Below, one piece after another: positions 31,005-39,227 of a stretch of 64,000 nucleotides of DNA (positions are counted from its first letter, which is position 1; the number at the start of each line of letters is the position of its first letter). The notes below the pieces were generated by a model, which saw only the letters and a list, made by a program, of their open reading frames with translations, was not told where the DNA came from and did no database searches. Both the position numbers and the translations under genes were made by a program. Where the stretch lies: assembly GCA_964370715.1 (NCBI GenBank), contig CAYJKJ010000005.1:60901-124900 (forward strand), read 5' to 3'. Origin of the DNA: CAYJAY01 sp964370715 (GTDB taxonomy: Bacteria > Bacillota > Clostridia > Oscillospirales > Ruminococcaceae).

Positions 31005-32561
31005 TTAATTTTCCGACTTTTCTTCGTGGTATTCCTCTTCGCTGTTAACGTTCCAAAGCTCCGTTTTGTTTGTTGAACCTTTTTTGATAAGGTCGACGGC
31101 AACAAAGCTTGTTAACATTGAATGATCCATGTTGTTGTAGCGGTGTTGTCCGTTTCTTCCAAGGCAATAGAGGTTTTCGAAACCGTTTAGATAATCCTTA
31201 ACGCTATCGAATTTTTCATACGTTCCGAAATATGCCGGATATGCTTTTTTAATATTGATTCTAACGCTGTCCAAAACATCTGCTTTGTCGATTATGTCTA
31301 TCTTAGCGAGTTCGTCGATAGCAAAATCGATGAACTCTTTGTCGGGAGAGTTCCAAAAATCATCCCCTTCGTTGCAGAAATATTCCATTCCCACCCAAAC
31401 GGTGTTTTCAAAATCCTTGACCATATAAGGTGACCAGTTGTTGAAAACTTGAAGGCGTCCAACCTTAACATCTCGTTCTTGAATATAAATCCAACAATCG
31501 GGAACTATGTTGTTAACGGTTTTTATTGGGGTTTTGTTTTTTAATAGAAGCTTTTTCATCAACAACCCAACCGTTATAAAATCACGATAGGGAAGGTTTT
31601 CGGCGATTTCTTTAACGTCGTTTGGAACATCGTTCATACCGACCACAAGGTCTTTTACCGGCATCGTTGAAAGATAGTAGTCGCCTTTAACGGTCGACAG
31701 TTTGCCGTCGGAGTTTTTTATAGCGATGGATGATATCTCGCCTTTAGTGGTGTTGATCTTTTCAACGGAACTGTTCATATGAATTGTTCCGCCCATTTCA
31801 ACAATCTTTTCCGCCATTATTTCGTAGAGCTGACCCGGGCCTTTTTTCGGATAGGAAAATTCTTCAATAAGGGAGGTTTCTACTTTTTTTGAACGTATGT
31901 TAAAAAGCTTTTTAAACATCTCACCGATAATCTTTATAAGCGAGATACCTTTAACTCTTTGCGCACCCCATTCGGGCGAAATTTTAGAAGGATGAACCCC
32001 CCAAAGTTTTTCGGTGTAACCCTCGAAAAACATCGAGTAGAGAGGTTTTCCGAATCTATTAATATAAAAATCTTCGAGTGAATTTTCTTTTCTTTTAAAT
32101 ATAAGCGAGAAGAGATATCCGAAACCTGCTCTCACGGTGTCGACAAAGCCCATATTAATAAACGTTTGGGGTTTCATCGATATTGGGTAATCGAAAAATC
32201 TTCTATTATAAAAAATTCTCGAAACTCTGTTGCGCAAAAGCATAACTACATCTTGAGTTTCGGGGTCGGGGCCGGTTATGGGAAGCTGTTTTTCTCTACC
32301 TAGAATTATGTCGTCGATAGAGTTTTCCGCTTGTATTGGCATAAGCTCTTTCCACAAAGCGTTAACCTCGCCGTTTTTGGAAAAAAACCTGTGTCCTCCA
32401 ATGTCTATGCGGTTGCCGTTGTATGGAACAGTTCTTGAAATTCCGCCTATCATGTCGCTTTGCTCATATATAACCGGCTTTATGTCGGTTTCTTTAAGAA
32501 GTTTATATGCCGCCGTAAGCCCCGCAGGACCCGCACCGATTATGACTGCTGTTTTTTCCAT
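31005..32561 (-). CDS. FAD-dependent oxidoreductase, UDP-galactopyranose-mutase-like
   Basis: A 518-residue flavoprotein. The Rossmann motif VIIGAGPAGLTAAY (about 6-19), the GG motif IGGISRTV, and RIDIGGHRFFS identify the NAD_binding_8/amine oxidase fold of UDP-galactopyranose mutase-like proteins. The C-terminal LYCLGRNGQHRYNNMDHSM is typical of this branch, found in polysaccharide loci. The substrate is not readable. It has its own promoter, and lies divergent from a GT-C-like membrane protein, so a shared role in surface glycan synthesis is possible. Confidence 0.85.
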   Translation of the reverse strand: MEKTAVIIGAGPAGLTAAYKLLKETDIKPVIYEQSDMIGGISRTVPYNGNRIDIGGHRFFSKNGEVNALWKELMPIQAENSIDDIILGREKQLPITGPDPETQDVVMLLRNRVSRIFYNRRFFDYPISMKPQTFINMGFVDTVRAGFGYLFSLIFKRKENSLEDFYINRFGKPLYSMFFEGYTEKLWGVHPSKISPEWGAQRVKGISLIKIIGEMFKKLFNIRSKKVETSLIEEFSYPKKGPGQLYEIMAEKIVEMGGTIHMNSSVEKINTTKGEISSIAIKNSDGKLSTVKGDYYLSTMPVKDLVVGMNDVPNDVKEIAENLPYRDFITVGLLMKKLLLKNKTPIKTVNNIVPDCWIYIQERDVKVGRLQVFNNWSPYMVKDFENTVWVGMEYFCNEGDDFWNSPDKEFIDFAIDELAKIDIIDKADVLDSVRINIKKAYPAYFGTYEKFDSVKDYLNGFENLYCLGRNGQHRYNNMDHSMLTSFVAVDLIKKGSTNKTELWNVNSEEEYHEEKSEN

Positions 32562-32594
32562 TAATTCAATATCCTTTTTTTCTTTATATCAATA

Positions 32595-32623
32595 ATTATA
32601 TGACATTTTATAAAAAAATACAA
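32595..32623 (-). promoter_or_regulatory. promoter of the FAD oxidoreductase gene
   Basis: Minus strand TTGTAT (32623-32618), 17 bases, TATAAT (32600-32595). Confidence 0.65.
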
Positions 32624-32673
32624 TGTTTTTAACCGGTGTTTTTTTTGGATATCGCATTAAATATTTATATCGG

Positions 32674-32702
32674 TTGATTGTTTTTAAACAAAACTGTATA
32701 AT
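32674..32702 (+). promoter_or_regulatory. promoter of the 32739 membrane-protein gene
   Basis: TTGATT (32674-32679), 17 bases, TATAAT (32697-32702); the -35 boxes of the two divergent promoters are about 50 bases apart. Confidence 0.7.
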
Positions 32703-32738
32703 TAACCAACAAGATTTGTTTAATTAGAGGCTTTTAAA

Positions 32739-34403
32739 ATGAAGTTTAAACTTAAAAAAAATATTACAATTAAAACGATGTGGCTTTTAATTTTGGTGCT
32801 AGTCGCATTAAAACTGGCTCTTTTGTTTCCTCAACCGCTTATGCTTGAACCGCAAAGTTCACCGATAGACGATACCCTTATGTTTGAAGCGGCAAGGAGT
32901 TTAACACGGGGTGAATGGTTTGGAGAATATTCTTGGCTCGCTATTTCAAAAAATATGTTTTTTGCATTGTGGCTTGCGTTTTTGAATTTTTTTGGTATAC
33001 CGTTTTTGTTGGGAGGCAACATCCTTTGGGCGATAGCGTCGATAGCGGTTGTTTCGGCGTTTTTTCCCGTTATAAAAAACAACATCGTAAACGTAGCTTT
33101 TTTTGCAGTGATGTGGTTTAATCCGGCGGCTACCGCTGCGTTTAACTCAAGGGTATACCGAGACAACATTTTCCCATCGCTTTGCACCATTGCGATTGCC
33201 GGAATTATAGGATATGCGCTAAGACACAAACGACCGATATCAAAGAGCATAGGATTTTTGCTATATTCAAGTTTTGCGTTTTCGGCGGCATACTTAACAA
33301 GAGAGGATGGCTTTTGGCTTGTTCCGTTTATTCTTGTTGCGCTGTTGGTTGCGCTTGTTTATATCGTTATAAACAAAACCCTAAATAAAAAGATTTTAAG
33401 AATAGTTTGTCTTTTTCTTCCGTTTGCGGTTTTGTTTTTATCAGTGTCAGTTTATAGTTTTGTTAATTTAAAAGTATACGGAAAATATGTTTCTAATGAG
33501 CTTATGAGCGAAGAATTTTCCGATGCTTATGGCGCTCTTTTAAGAACAAACCCCGAGCAAACAGGGTTTGTAGTGGTTCCAAAAGAAACAAGAGACAGGC
33601 TATATCAACTGTCGCCGGCGTTTTCAAAACTAGAACAATATCTTGAAACAGATTTTTATTATGAGCGATATGGGTTTAAAGATATAAAAGAATATAGCCC
33701 GCCGGGGCTTCTTTGGGCGATGCGAGAGGCGGCGAGTGAGGCCGGAATGTATCAAAACGCTACGATGTCGGCAAACTATTGGCGAGAGGTTGCCGACGAG
33801 ATAAACGAAGTTTGCGACAACGGAACGATCAAATCCAAACCGTTTATCAGCACGGCTTCGATGCCGTTTCGAAGCGATTATGTCGTTCCGCTTATTATAG
33901 AATCTGCAAAAAGCTTTTTAGCTTGCGCCGTGTTTTATGATACCGATGCTCGAGTGGCGCTAACGTTTGCGCCGCCAGAACTCATAGAGGAATGGGAACA
34001 ATATCTCGGCAACAAATCGGTTTCGATAGCCGAGAGGAACACCGCCGACCCATACTATAACCCGTTCCAAAAAGTGATGTATTTCGGGCTTGATGTAATA
34101 AGAATTATTTATATGGTTTTGTCGCCCGTTCTGTTAGTGTTGGCGTTTTGCTGGTTCGGTTTGGAAACGACAAAAATCAAACGATATTTTTCACAAAACA
34201 ACCGAGATGGAATAATGTTGTTTTTGATTATGATCGGAATATTGTTATCGATAGTTTTAAGAGTAGCGATGGTTTCATACCACGAAGTTTCAAGCGCAAA
34301 CCTTAGCTTGTTTATGATGTATCTTTCGTCGGTCCATCCGTTAATGTTGATGTTTGGATTTATGGGAACATATTTTTTTGTTGAGAAAAAGTTGTTGGTT
34401 TAA
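32739..34403 (+). CDS. polytopic membrane protein, GT-C glycosyltransferase-like
   Basis: A 554-residue membrane protein I cannot assign to a named family. One N-terminal helix is followed by an outer loop with the acidic pair SPIDDTLMFEAARSL (near residue 40), then about seven helices. One of the next loops has NSRVYRDNIFPS. A large outer domain (about 245-425) leads into several C-terminal helices. A DD/DxD-type motif in the first loop and many helices are the GT-C plan for lipid-linked sugar transfer. It is divergent from a UGM-like oxidoreductase, which suggests surface glycan chemistry. The start ATG lacks a strong ribosome binding site (TTAGAGG at about 32724-32730). Confidence 0.72.
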   Translation: MKFKLKKNITIKTMWLLILVLVALKLALLFPQPLMLEPQSSPIDDTLMFEAARSLTRGEWFGEYSWLAISKNMFFALWLAFLNFFGIPFLLGGNILWAIASIAVVSAFFPVIKNNIVNVAFFAVMWFNPAATAAFNSRVYRDNIFPSLCTIAIAGIIGYALRHKRPISKSIGFLLYSSFAFSAAYLTREDGFWLVPFILVALLVALVYIVINKTLNKKILRIVCLFLPFAVLFLSVSVYSFVNLKVYGKYVSNELMSEEFSDAYGALLRTNPEQTGFVVVPKETRDRLYQLSPAFSKLEQYLETDFYYERYGFKDIKEYSPPGLLWAMREAASEAGMYQNATMSANYWREVADEINEVCDNGTIKSKPFISTASMPFRSDYVVPLIIESAKSFLACAVFYDTDARVALTFAPPELIEEWEQYLGNKSVSIAERNTADPYYNPFQKVMYFGLDVIRIIYMVLSPVLLVLAFCWFGLETTKIKRYFSQNNRDGIMLFLIMIGILLSIVLRVAMVSYHEVSSANLSLFMMYLSSVHPLMLMFGFMGTYFFVEKKLLV

Positions 34404-34480
34404 AATATCTGCGGCTTGGTAAAATTAATTAAAAAAGCGTTGTAAGTGTTAAAACAAACGAAAACTGGAGGATGGATTAT

Positions 34481-34693
34481 ATGACATTAAGAATGAGAGA
34501 AATCGAAAAACTCCAAGAGGGTCGCCTTGAGGGGATAGAAATCGGAACTCAAAAAGGTATTGTTAATGCTATTGCGATGCTTAAAGGCTTCTCGGTTTCC
34601 GACGGCGATATCGTTAAATCTTTGATGCAACAGTATTCTCTTTCAAGAGAGCAAGCCGAAAACTATATCGAAAAGTATAAAACAAGCGGTTGA
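34481..34693 (+). CDS. small protein resembling the C-terminal tail of Rpn nucleases
   Basis: A 70-residue protein: MTLRMREIEKLQEGRLEGIE, then GTQKGIVNAIAML and a short helix-turn end with SREQAENYIEKYK. This is the kind of tail found at the C-terminus of Rpn (recombination-promoting nuclease/PD-(D/E)XK) proteins, but the nuclease domain is absent and no remnant lies upstream. Its own TGGAGG at 34465-34470 places ATG 34481 at proper spacing, so it is expressed as a separate gene. Short forms of Rpn proteins made from internal starts act as antitoxins; that parallel is inferred here. Confidence 0.6.
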   Translation: MTLRMREIEKLQEGRLEGIEIGTQKGIVNAIAMLKGFSVSDGDIVKSLMQQYSLSREQAENYIEKYKTSG

Positions 34694-34732
34694 TATTAGA
34701 AATTTCGATTGAATTTTTATTTTAGAAACGAA

Positions 34733-34771
34733 CAGGAGCTATGACGTTTTTTTCGTCATAGCTCCTGCTTT
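34733..34771. terminator. terminator between the 34481 gene and dapH
   Basis: CAGGAGCTATGACG (34733-34746) and CGTCATAGCTCCTG (34754-34767) pair perfectly around a loop of seven T; CTTTT follows on the plus strand. It can serve both converging genes. Confidence 0.75.
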
Positions 34772-34789
34772 TGCAATGCTGTTTTGTTT

Positions 34790-35488
34790 TTATATCTCTC
34801 TCAAAGCATTCATAATTTCGGTTTTGCCCGCTGTTTTTTCGTCTTTTTGCTTTATAATCTTTGCGGGGCAACCGGCGACTACAACGTTTTTCGGAACATC
34901 CGAAACGACGATAGCGCCCGCCGCAACGACGGAACCTTCGCCGATTCTAACGCCTTCTAAAACAACGGCGTTTGCGCCTATCATAACGTTGTCTTCAACA
35001 ACAACAGGATCAGCTGAGGGGGGTTCGATAACTCCGGCGAGAACAGCTCCTGCGCCGATGTGGCAGTTGTTGCCCACCGTCGCTCTGCCTCCCATTACAA
35101 CACCCATATCGATCATCGTTCCGCTACCTATCGAAGCGCCGATGTTTATTATTGCGCCCATCATTATGATAGCGTTGTCGCCGATAGTCACTTGTTCTCG
35201 AATGACAGCGCCCGGTTCTATTCTTGCGTTGATGTTTTTAATATCAAGCATTGGAATGGCGGAATTTCTTCTGTCGTTCTCGATGACAATCTGTTCGATG
35301 TTGTCTTTGTTTTTTTCTAAAATTTCCGAAAGCGAGGACCATTCGCCAAAAACTATCTTGCTATCATTCCCGAAAACGATGTTATCATTTCCGAAATCTA
35401 TTGGATTTTTTTCTTTGATATAAAGTTTAACAGGGGTTTTTTTGTTTGATTTGCTTATGTATTCTATAATTTCATATGCGTTCATCAT
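34790..35488 (-). CDS. dapH: DapH, tetrahydrodipicolinate N-acetyltransferase
   Basis: Acetylates tetrahydrodipicolinate with acetyl-CoA in the acetylase branch of lysine/meso-diaminopimelate synthesis. The 232-residue protein has an N-terminal alpha-helical domain, then left-handed beta-helix hexapeptides, including the block IMMGAIINIGASIGSGTMID and GAVLAGVIEPPSADPVVVED, the DapH hallmark. The end of the GAGxVV turn is followed by KNVVVAGCPAKII. Adjacent ATG codons at the start; GGAG 12 bases upstream. It is the last gene of the lysC-dapA-dapB-dapH operon. Confidence 0.95.
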   Translation of the reverse strand: MMNAYEIIEYISKSNKKTPVKLYIKEKNPIDFGNDNIVFGNDSKIVFGEWSSLSEILEKNKDNIEQIVIENDRRNSAIPMLDIKNINARIEPGAVIREQVTIGDNAIIMMGAIINIGASIGSGTMIDMGVVMGGRATVGNNCHIGAGAVLAGVIEPPSADPVVVEDNVMIGANAVVLEGVRIGEGSVVAAGAIVVSDVPKNVVVAGCPAKIIKQKDEKTAGKTEIMNALREI

Positions 35489-35494
35489 TGTTTG

Positions 35495-36211
35495 TTATTT
35501 CTCCGATAAAATTTGTTGTAGTGTGTAGAACCCTTTGTTCATCTTAAAAAGCTTTTCAGCGGCAACCACTGCACCGTTGACAAAGATGATTCGGCTAGAT
35601 GCTTTGTGGGTTATCTCCAAAACTTCGTCTTCGCCAAAGAAAGAAACGGTGTGTTCTCCGGCAACCGTTCCACCCCTTACTGCGTGGACACCGATTTCTT
35701 TGTCAGTTCGTGCGCCAACCATTCCTTCACGCCCAAAAACGGGGGTGTATTCCCCTAAAGGGTCGATAGCTTCAAGCAAGAGTTTCGCTGTTCCTGAGGG
35801 GCTATCAGCCTTTTTGTTGTGGTGGGTTTCGATTATCTCAACATCGTATAGTTGTTTTAATGTTGAAGAAAATTGCTCCAACATCTGTTTGAACAACGCA
35901 ATTCCGAGCGAATAGTTAGAGCTATGGATTGCAGCGGTTTCGTTTCCAAGCTGTTTTATCGCTTCAAGATCGCCTTTTGAAAGGCCGGTTGTTCCCGAAA
36001 GGTATGGAGTTTTTGTTCTTTTGATGTAGTCGGAAACGGGGGAGAGCATAGAGGGATGAGAAAAATCGATGGTGACATCGGCTTTTTCGAGCGAACTTAA
36101 ATCCGAGATGTTGTCGATATCGATTATAGCTTTTATGTTATGCCCTCTTTGAAGGGCGACCGATTCGATGAGTTGCCCCATTCTTCCATGGCCTATTAAT
36201 ACTATATCCAT
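35495..36211 (-). CDS. dapB: DapB, 4-hydroxy-tetrahydrodipicolinate reductase
   Basis: Reduces HTPA to tetrahydrodipicolinate with NAD(P)H. The 238-residue protein has the dinucleotide motif GHGRMG (GxGxxG variant), TIDFSHP, GTTGLS, the active-site block EIIETHHNKKADSPSGTAKLL with both catalytic histidines and lysine, and the end GAVVAAEKLF. It starts four bases after dapA and ends six before dapH. Confidence 0.95.
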   Translation of the reverse strand: MDIVLIGHGRMGQLIESVALQRGHNIKAIIDIDNISDLSSLEKADVTIDFSHPSMLSPVSDYIKRTKTPYLSGTTGLSKGDLEAIKQLGNETAAIHSSNYSLGIALFKQMLEQFSSTLKQLYDVEIIETHHNKKADSPSGTAKLLLEAIDPLGEYTPVFGREGMVGARTDKEIGVHAVRGGTVAGEHTVSFFGEDEVLEITHKASSRIIFVNGAVVAAEKLFKMNKGFYTLQQILSEK

Positions 36212-36215
36212 ATTC

Positions 36216-37091
36216 TTATATCAACCCCAAATCTTTCATTGAGCTTTCGAGTTTTGCTTTTGTCGCCTCTTCCATTGCGTATAGCGGTTGGCGGAAAACT
36301 CCGTTGTCTTTGCCCATAAGCATCATAGCTGTTTTAACGGGAATTGGGTTAACCTCGATAAAGAGATTGTTTATGAAGGGGAGCATATCTCTTTGAGCTT
36401 TAAGGGATTTTTGGAGGTTGCCCGAAAGATAATCTTCAACCATCATGTGCGTTTCAAGGGGCATAGCGTTTGCAACAACCGAGATAACTCCGCTTCCGCC
36501 TATCGACATAATAGGAACGATTATATCGTCGTTTCCGCTCCACATTGCGAAGTCTTCATTCAATAGATATGCTAGTTTCATAGCATACGACATATTGCCG
36601 GAAGCTTCTTTAATTCCGCAGATATTTTTATGTTTAGAGAGTCTTGCAACAACCGATACCGGAATTTCGCAACTTGTTCTGCCCGGAACGTTGTATAGAA
36701 TACAAGGGATATTAACTGCGTCGGCAACCGTTTTAAAATGGTGATACATTCCTTCTGTGTTGGTTTTGTTGTAGTATGGCGAGATAAGCAAAAGCCCGTC
36801 TGCTCCGGATTTTTCGGCACGAACGCTTTTTTCAAGCATCGTTTCGGTGCTGTTGCTTCCTGTTCCTGCAATGATTGGAACTCTGCCGGCCGCCACTTTA
36901 ACAGCGCATTCGATAACCGCATCGTCCTCTTCATGCGACATTGTAGGGCTTTCGCCCGTCGTTCCAAGAACCAAAATAGCATCGGTTTTGTTCCCAATAT
37001 GCCATTCGATAAGCTCTTCGATCTTTTTGAAATTAACAGTTCTGTCTTCGTTGAAAGGGGTTATTAACGCTACTATTGAACCTTTAACCAT
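36216..37091 (-). CDS. dapA: DapA, 4-hydroxy-tetrahydrodipicolinate synthase
   Basis: Condenses pyruvate and aspartate semialdehyde by Schiff base. The 291-residue barrel shows GTTGESPTMSHEE, YYNKTNTEGMYHHF, YNVPGRTSCEI with the catalytic tyrosine, and GIKEASGN with the Schiff-base lysine (about 161). GGAGG lies 11 bases before ATG. Transcription comes from the lysC riboswitch promoter through 37 bases of intergenic sequence. Confidence 0.96.
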   Translation of the reverse strand: MVKGSIVALITPFNEDRTVNFKKIEELIEWHIGNKTDAILVLGTTGESPTMSHEEDDAVIECAVKVAAGRVPIIAGTGSNSTETMLEKSVRAEKSGADGLLLISPYYNKTNTEGMYHHFKTVADAVNIPCILYNVPGRTSCEIPVSVVARLSKHKNICGIKEASGNMSYAMKLAYLLNEDFAMWSGNDDIIVPIMSIGGSGVISVVANAMPLETHMMVEDYLSGNLQKSLKAQRDMLPFINNLFIEVNPIPVKTAMMLMGKDNGVFRQPLYAMEEATKAKLESSMKDLGLI

Positions 37092-37129
37092 TGTGTTTTG
37101 TCCTCCGTTTAATTATTTATTATTTAAAA

Positions 37130-38338
37130 TTATTGTTGTTTAAGATTAAAAGCGTCGGCAAGAACCGAAACGGCTTTTTCTGTGTTTTCAAGATCTATCG
37201 TCATCGATATTGATATCTCAGAGGTTGTAACTTGATAATACTTTATTTTGTTTGCAAAAAGCGTTGTAAAAGCTTTGCTGGCAATTCCGCTGTGGGTTAT
37301 CATTCCAACCCCGACAAGAGAAATTTTTGTTAGCGGATAATGCGCAACTATATGGTATGGGAGATCGAAATCGGCAAACTTTTTGACAAGCTCCGTCGCT
37401 CTTGCATGGGAGCAGCTAAACGAGAGCATGACGGTGTCGTCGTCAGAAAGTTGTTGCGATATCATGTCTACATTGACATCGAGTTCCGCAATAGCTTTAA
37501 AGATATCGTCGACCGCTTTTCCGTCGGACGGCAATCCTTTAACGGTTAGCATCGAGCAATCTTTCGAGATACTAATGCCGGTTATCGGCATCTCTTCAAA
37601 AAAATTAGTTTGTTCCATTATATATGTCCCCTTTTGTTTATCTTTTTCAAGCGATTGGGCAAGCAGAAGTTTAACGCCGAATTTTTTAGCAAGTTCAACG
37701 CTGCGAGTTTCCAAAACTCCGGCACCTAGCGACGCCATCTCCATCATCTCGTCATACGTTATCTCGGAAAGCTTTTTTGAACCGGGGCAGATTCGAGGAT
37801 CAACGGTATAGATGCCGTCGACATCGGTGTATATCTCGCAATCGAAACCGAGCTTTGCGGCGATAGCCACCGCCGTAGTATCAGAACCGCCACGACCCAA
37901 AGTTGTTATGTTTTTGTATTTATCAATTCCTTGAAATCCGGCAATGACCGGAATATAGCCTTCGTTAACATACTGTTGAAGCAGTTTATCATCGATATCA
38001 ACTATCTTTGCATAATTGTGGTTGTTGTTGGTTAGAAAACCGCATTGAAAGCCGGTTAACGATATAGCCGGAACTCCTAGTTCATGGATAGCCATAGCAA
38101 CAAGAGTTATAGTTTTTTGTTCGCCGATAGACATAAGGCTGTCTAGCTCTCTGGGGTTTGGGCTTGGCGAAATCTCTTTTGCCATCGCTATTAGCTCATT
38201 TGTTGTCTTTCCCATAGCGCTGACGACGACCGCAATGTCACAGCCGGATTTTTTAACCTCGACAACGTGTGCAGCAATAGCTTTAATTTTTTCGATAGTT
38301 GCAACGGAACTTCCTCCGTATTTGTGGACGACCCCCAT
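37130..38338 (-). CDS. lysC: aspartokinase
   Basis: Phosphorylates aspartate, the first step of the lysine/threonine/methionine pathway. The 402-residue protein has KYGGSSVATIEKI with the kinase lysine, the FQGIDKYKNITTLGRGGSDT block, the DVDGIYTVDPR segment, and two ACT domains at the C-terminus (from about 260) with GVGMITHSGIASKAFTTLFA. Such ACT domains bind lysine or threonine for feedback. AAAGG lies nine bases upstream. The riboswitch and terminator directly upstream make it part of lysine control. Confidence 0.96.
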   Translation of the reverse strand: MGVVHKYGGSSVATIEKIKAIAAHVVEVKKSGCDIAVVVSAMGKTTNELIAMAKEISPSPNPRELDSLMSIGEQKTITLVAMAIHELGVPAISLTGFQCGFLTNNNHNYAKIVDIDDKLLQQYVNEGYIPVIAGFQGIDKYKNITTLGRGGSDTTAVAIAAKLGFDCEIYTDVDGIYTVDPRICPGSKKLSEITYDEMMEMASLGAGVLETRSVELAKKFGVKLLLAQSLEKDKQKGTYIMEQTNFFEEMPITGISISKDCSMLTVKGLPSDGKAVDDIFKAIAELDVNVDMISQQLSDDDTVMLSFSCSHARATELVKKFADFDLPYHIVAHYPLTKISLVGVGMITHSGIASKAFTTLFANKIKYYQVTTSEISISMTIDLENTEKAVSVLADAFNLKQQ

Positions 38339-38371
38339 AAATAAATACCTTTCGTTTTGATTTTGAGTAAT

Positions 38372-38404
38372 AAAAAGAGCGGCAAGGAACTATTCCTGCC
38401 GCTC
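38372..38404 (-). terminator. riboswitch-controlled terminator before lysC
   Basis: On the minus strand GAGCGGCAGGAA (38404-38393) pairs with TTCCTTGCCGCTC (38389-38377), followed by five T. It lies between the lysine aptamer and lysC, so it is the expression platform. Confidence 0.88.
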
Positions 38405-38419
38405 GAAACTTTAAGCGAA

Positions 38420-38578
38420 ACAAGATAGCCCACCTGCAATGTTTGCAGACAGTGTAACGGATATTTTCCGCTACCCCATTATGCCTTTGCGCCCAAACGC
38501 ATAATTCGGCGAAGGTGCCTCGAAATGCCGTCGTTGCCTGCCGGCTGTTGCATTTCTATTCGACTTCGCGCCTCTATC
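38420..38578 (-). ncRNA. lysine riboswitch (L box)
   Basis: The minus strand holds the lysine aptamer signatures in order: AGAGGCGCGAAGTCGAATAG (5' P1-P2 strand), TTCGCCGAAT in the middle, then GGGGTAGCGGA and ACTGTCTGC...GCAGGTGGGCTAT closing the structure. A terminator follows directly. High lysine should favour termination ahead of lysC-dapA-dapB-dapH, as established for this RNA class. Confidence 0.93.
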
Positions 38579-38587
38579 ATTATCAAT

Positions 38588-38616
38588 ATACTATCATTAA
38601 ACTAGAAAAAATGCAA
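38588..38616 (-). promoter_or_regulatory. promoter of the lysine operon
   Basis: Minus strand TTGCAT (38616-38611), 17 bases, TAGTAT (38593-38588), a short distance before the riboswitch. Confidence 0.6.
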
Positions 38617-38625
38617 CAACTATTT

Positions 38626-39096
38626 TTATTCTTTTGCTTTACATGACAAACTTTCGACTTCAAGCTTGAAGATACAAACCCTTTTTATTTCGTTTTCGCC
38701 AAAAGAAAAACCTCTTTTTTTAGTTGTTTGATACATAAGTGCATCAAGCCCTTGTTCTTTTTCCGCTATATCTTCTACAAAAGAAACCTTGCCATAGCCT
38801 ATGATGCTTTTGAAATTCGCTGTGTAGCCGCAAGCGGTTTCTTTTTCGATGAGTTTGTAACCGGTGTCGAATTCAAAACAAACACGGTTGTTCTTTTTGA
38901 TTAAATCAATCTTTCGACCCTCGAAAGCGCTATGGAAATAAAGGGTGGTTTTGTTTTTGTCCTTGATATATCCAAAGTTTAGCGGAACTATATATGCTTC
39001 GCCGTCGTCGCAAAATCCGAGGCGACATATATCGCAACTGTCGATTATTTCATATATCTTTATCTGGTCGGTTATCTCGCGATCCTGTCTTCTCAT
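38626..39096 (-). CDS. pyridoxamine 5'-phosphate oxidase-fold protein, NimA-like
   Basis: A 156-residue FMN-binding split-barrel protein. IIDSCDICRLGFCDDGEAYI, PLNFGY, and LYFHSAFEGRKIDLIKKNNR (the typical YFHSA..G.K block) match the nitroimidazole reductase/NimA group of the PNPOx superfamily. Natural substrates are uncertain and drug resistance cannot be inferred from the family alone. AAAGGTG lies about 8 bases before ATG. It has its own promoter. Confidence 0.82.
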   Translation of the reverse strand: MRRQDREITDQIKIYEIIDSCDICRLGFCDDGEAYIVPLNFGYIKDKNKTTLYFHSAFEGRKIDLIKKNNRVCFEFDTGYKLIEKETACGYTANFKSIIGYGKVSFVEDIAEKEQGLDALMYQTTKKRGFSFGENEIKRVCIFKLEVESLSCKAKE

Positions 39097-39133
39097 GGTT
39101 TTTCACCTTTCCATCTACAAAAATCTTATAAAA

Positions 39134-39162
39134 ATATTAGCATAATTTTTGAAAATTTACAA
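39134..39162 (-). promoter_or_regulatory. promoter of the NimA-like gene
   Basis: Minus strand TTGTAA (39162-39157), 17 bases, TAATAT (39139-39134). Confidence 0.5.
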
Positions 39163-39169
39163 CAATATG

Positions 39170-39199
39170 TTGAAGAATGGATGGCATAAATGGTATAAT
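39170..39199 (+). promoter_or_regulatory. promoter of the beta-CASP gene
   Basis: TTGAAG (39170-39175), 18 bases, TATAAT (39194-39199). Confidence 0.65.
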
Positions 39200-39227
39200 T
39201 AAAAAAATGTATTAAAGGAGATAGAGT

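Noticed and set aside
34776..35423. 215-codon open frame on the plus strand across dapH
   Set aside because: Shadow of the hexapeptide-repeat gene; rich in Ile/Pro/Thr because of the antisense of those repeats.
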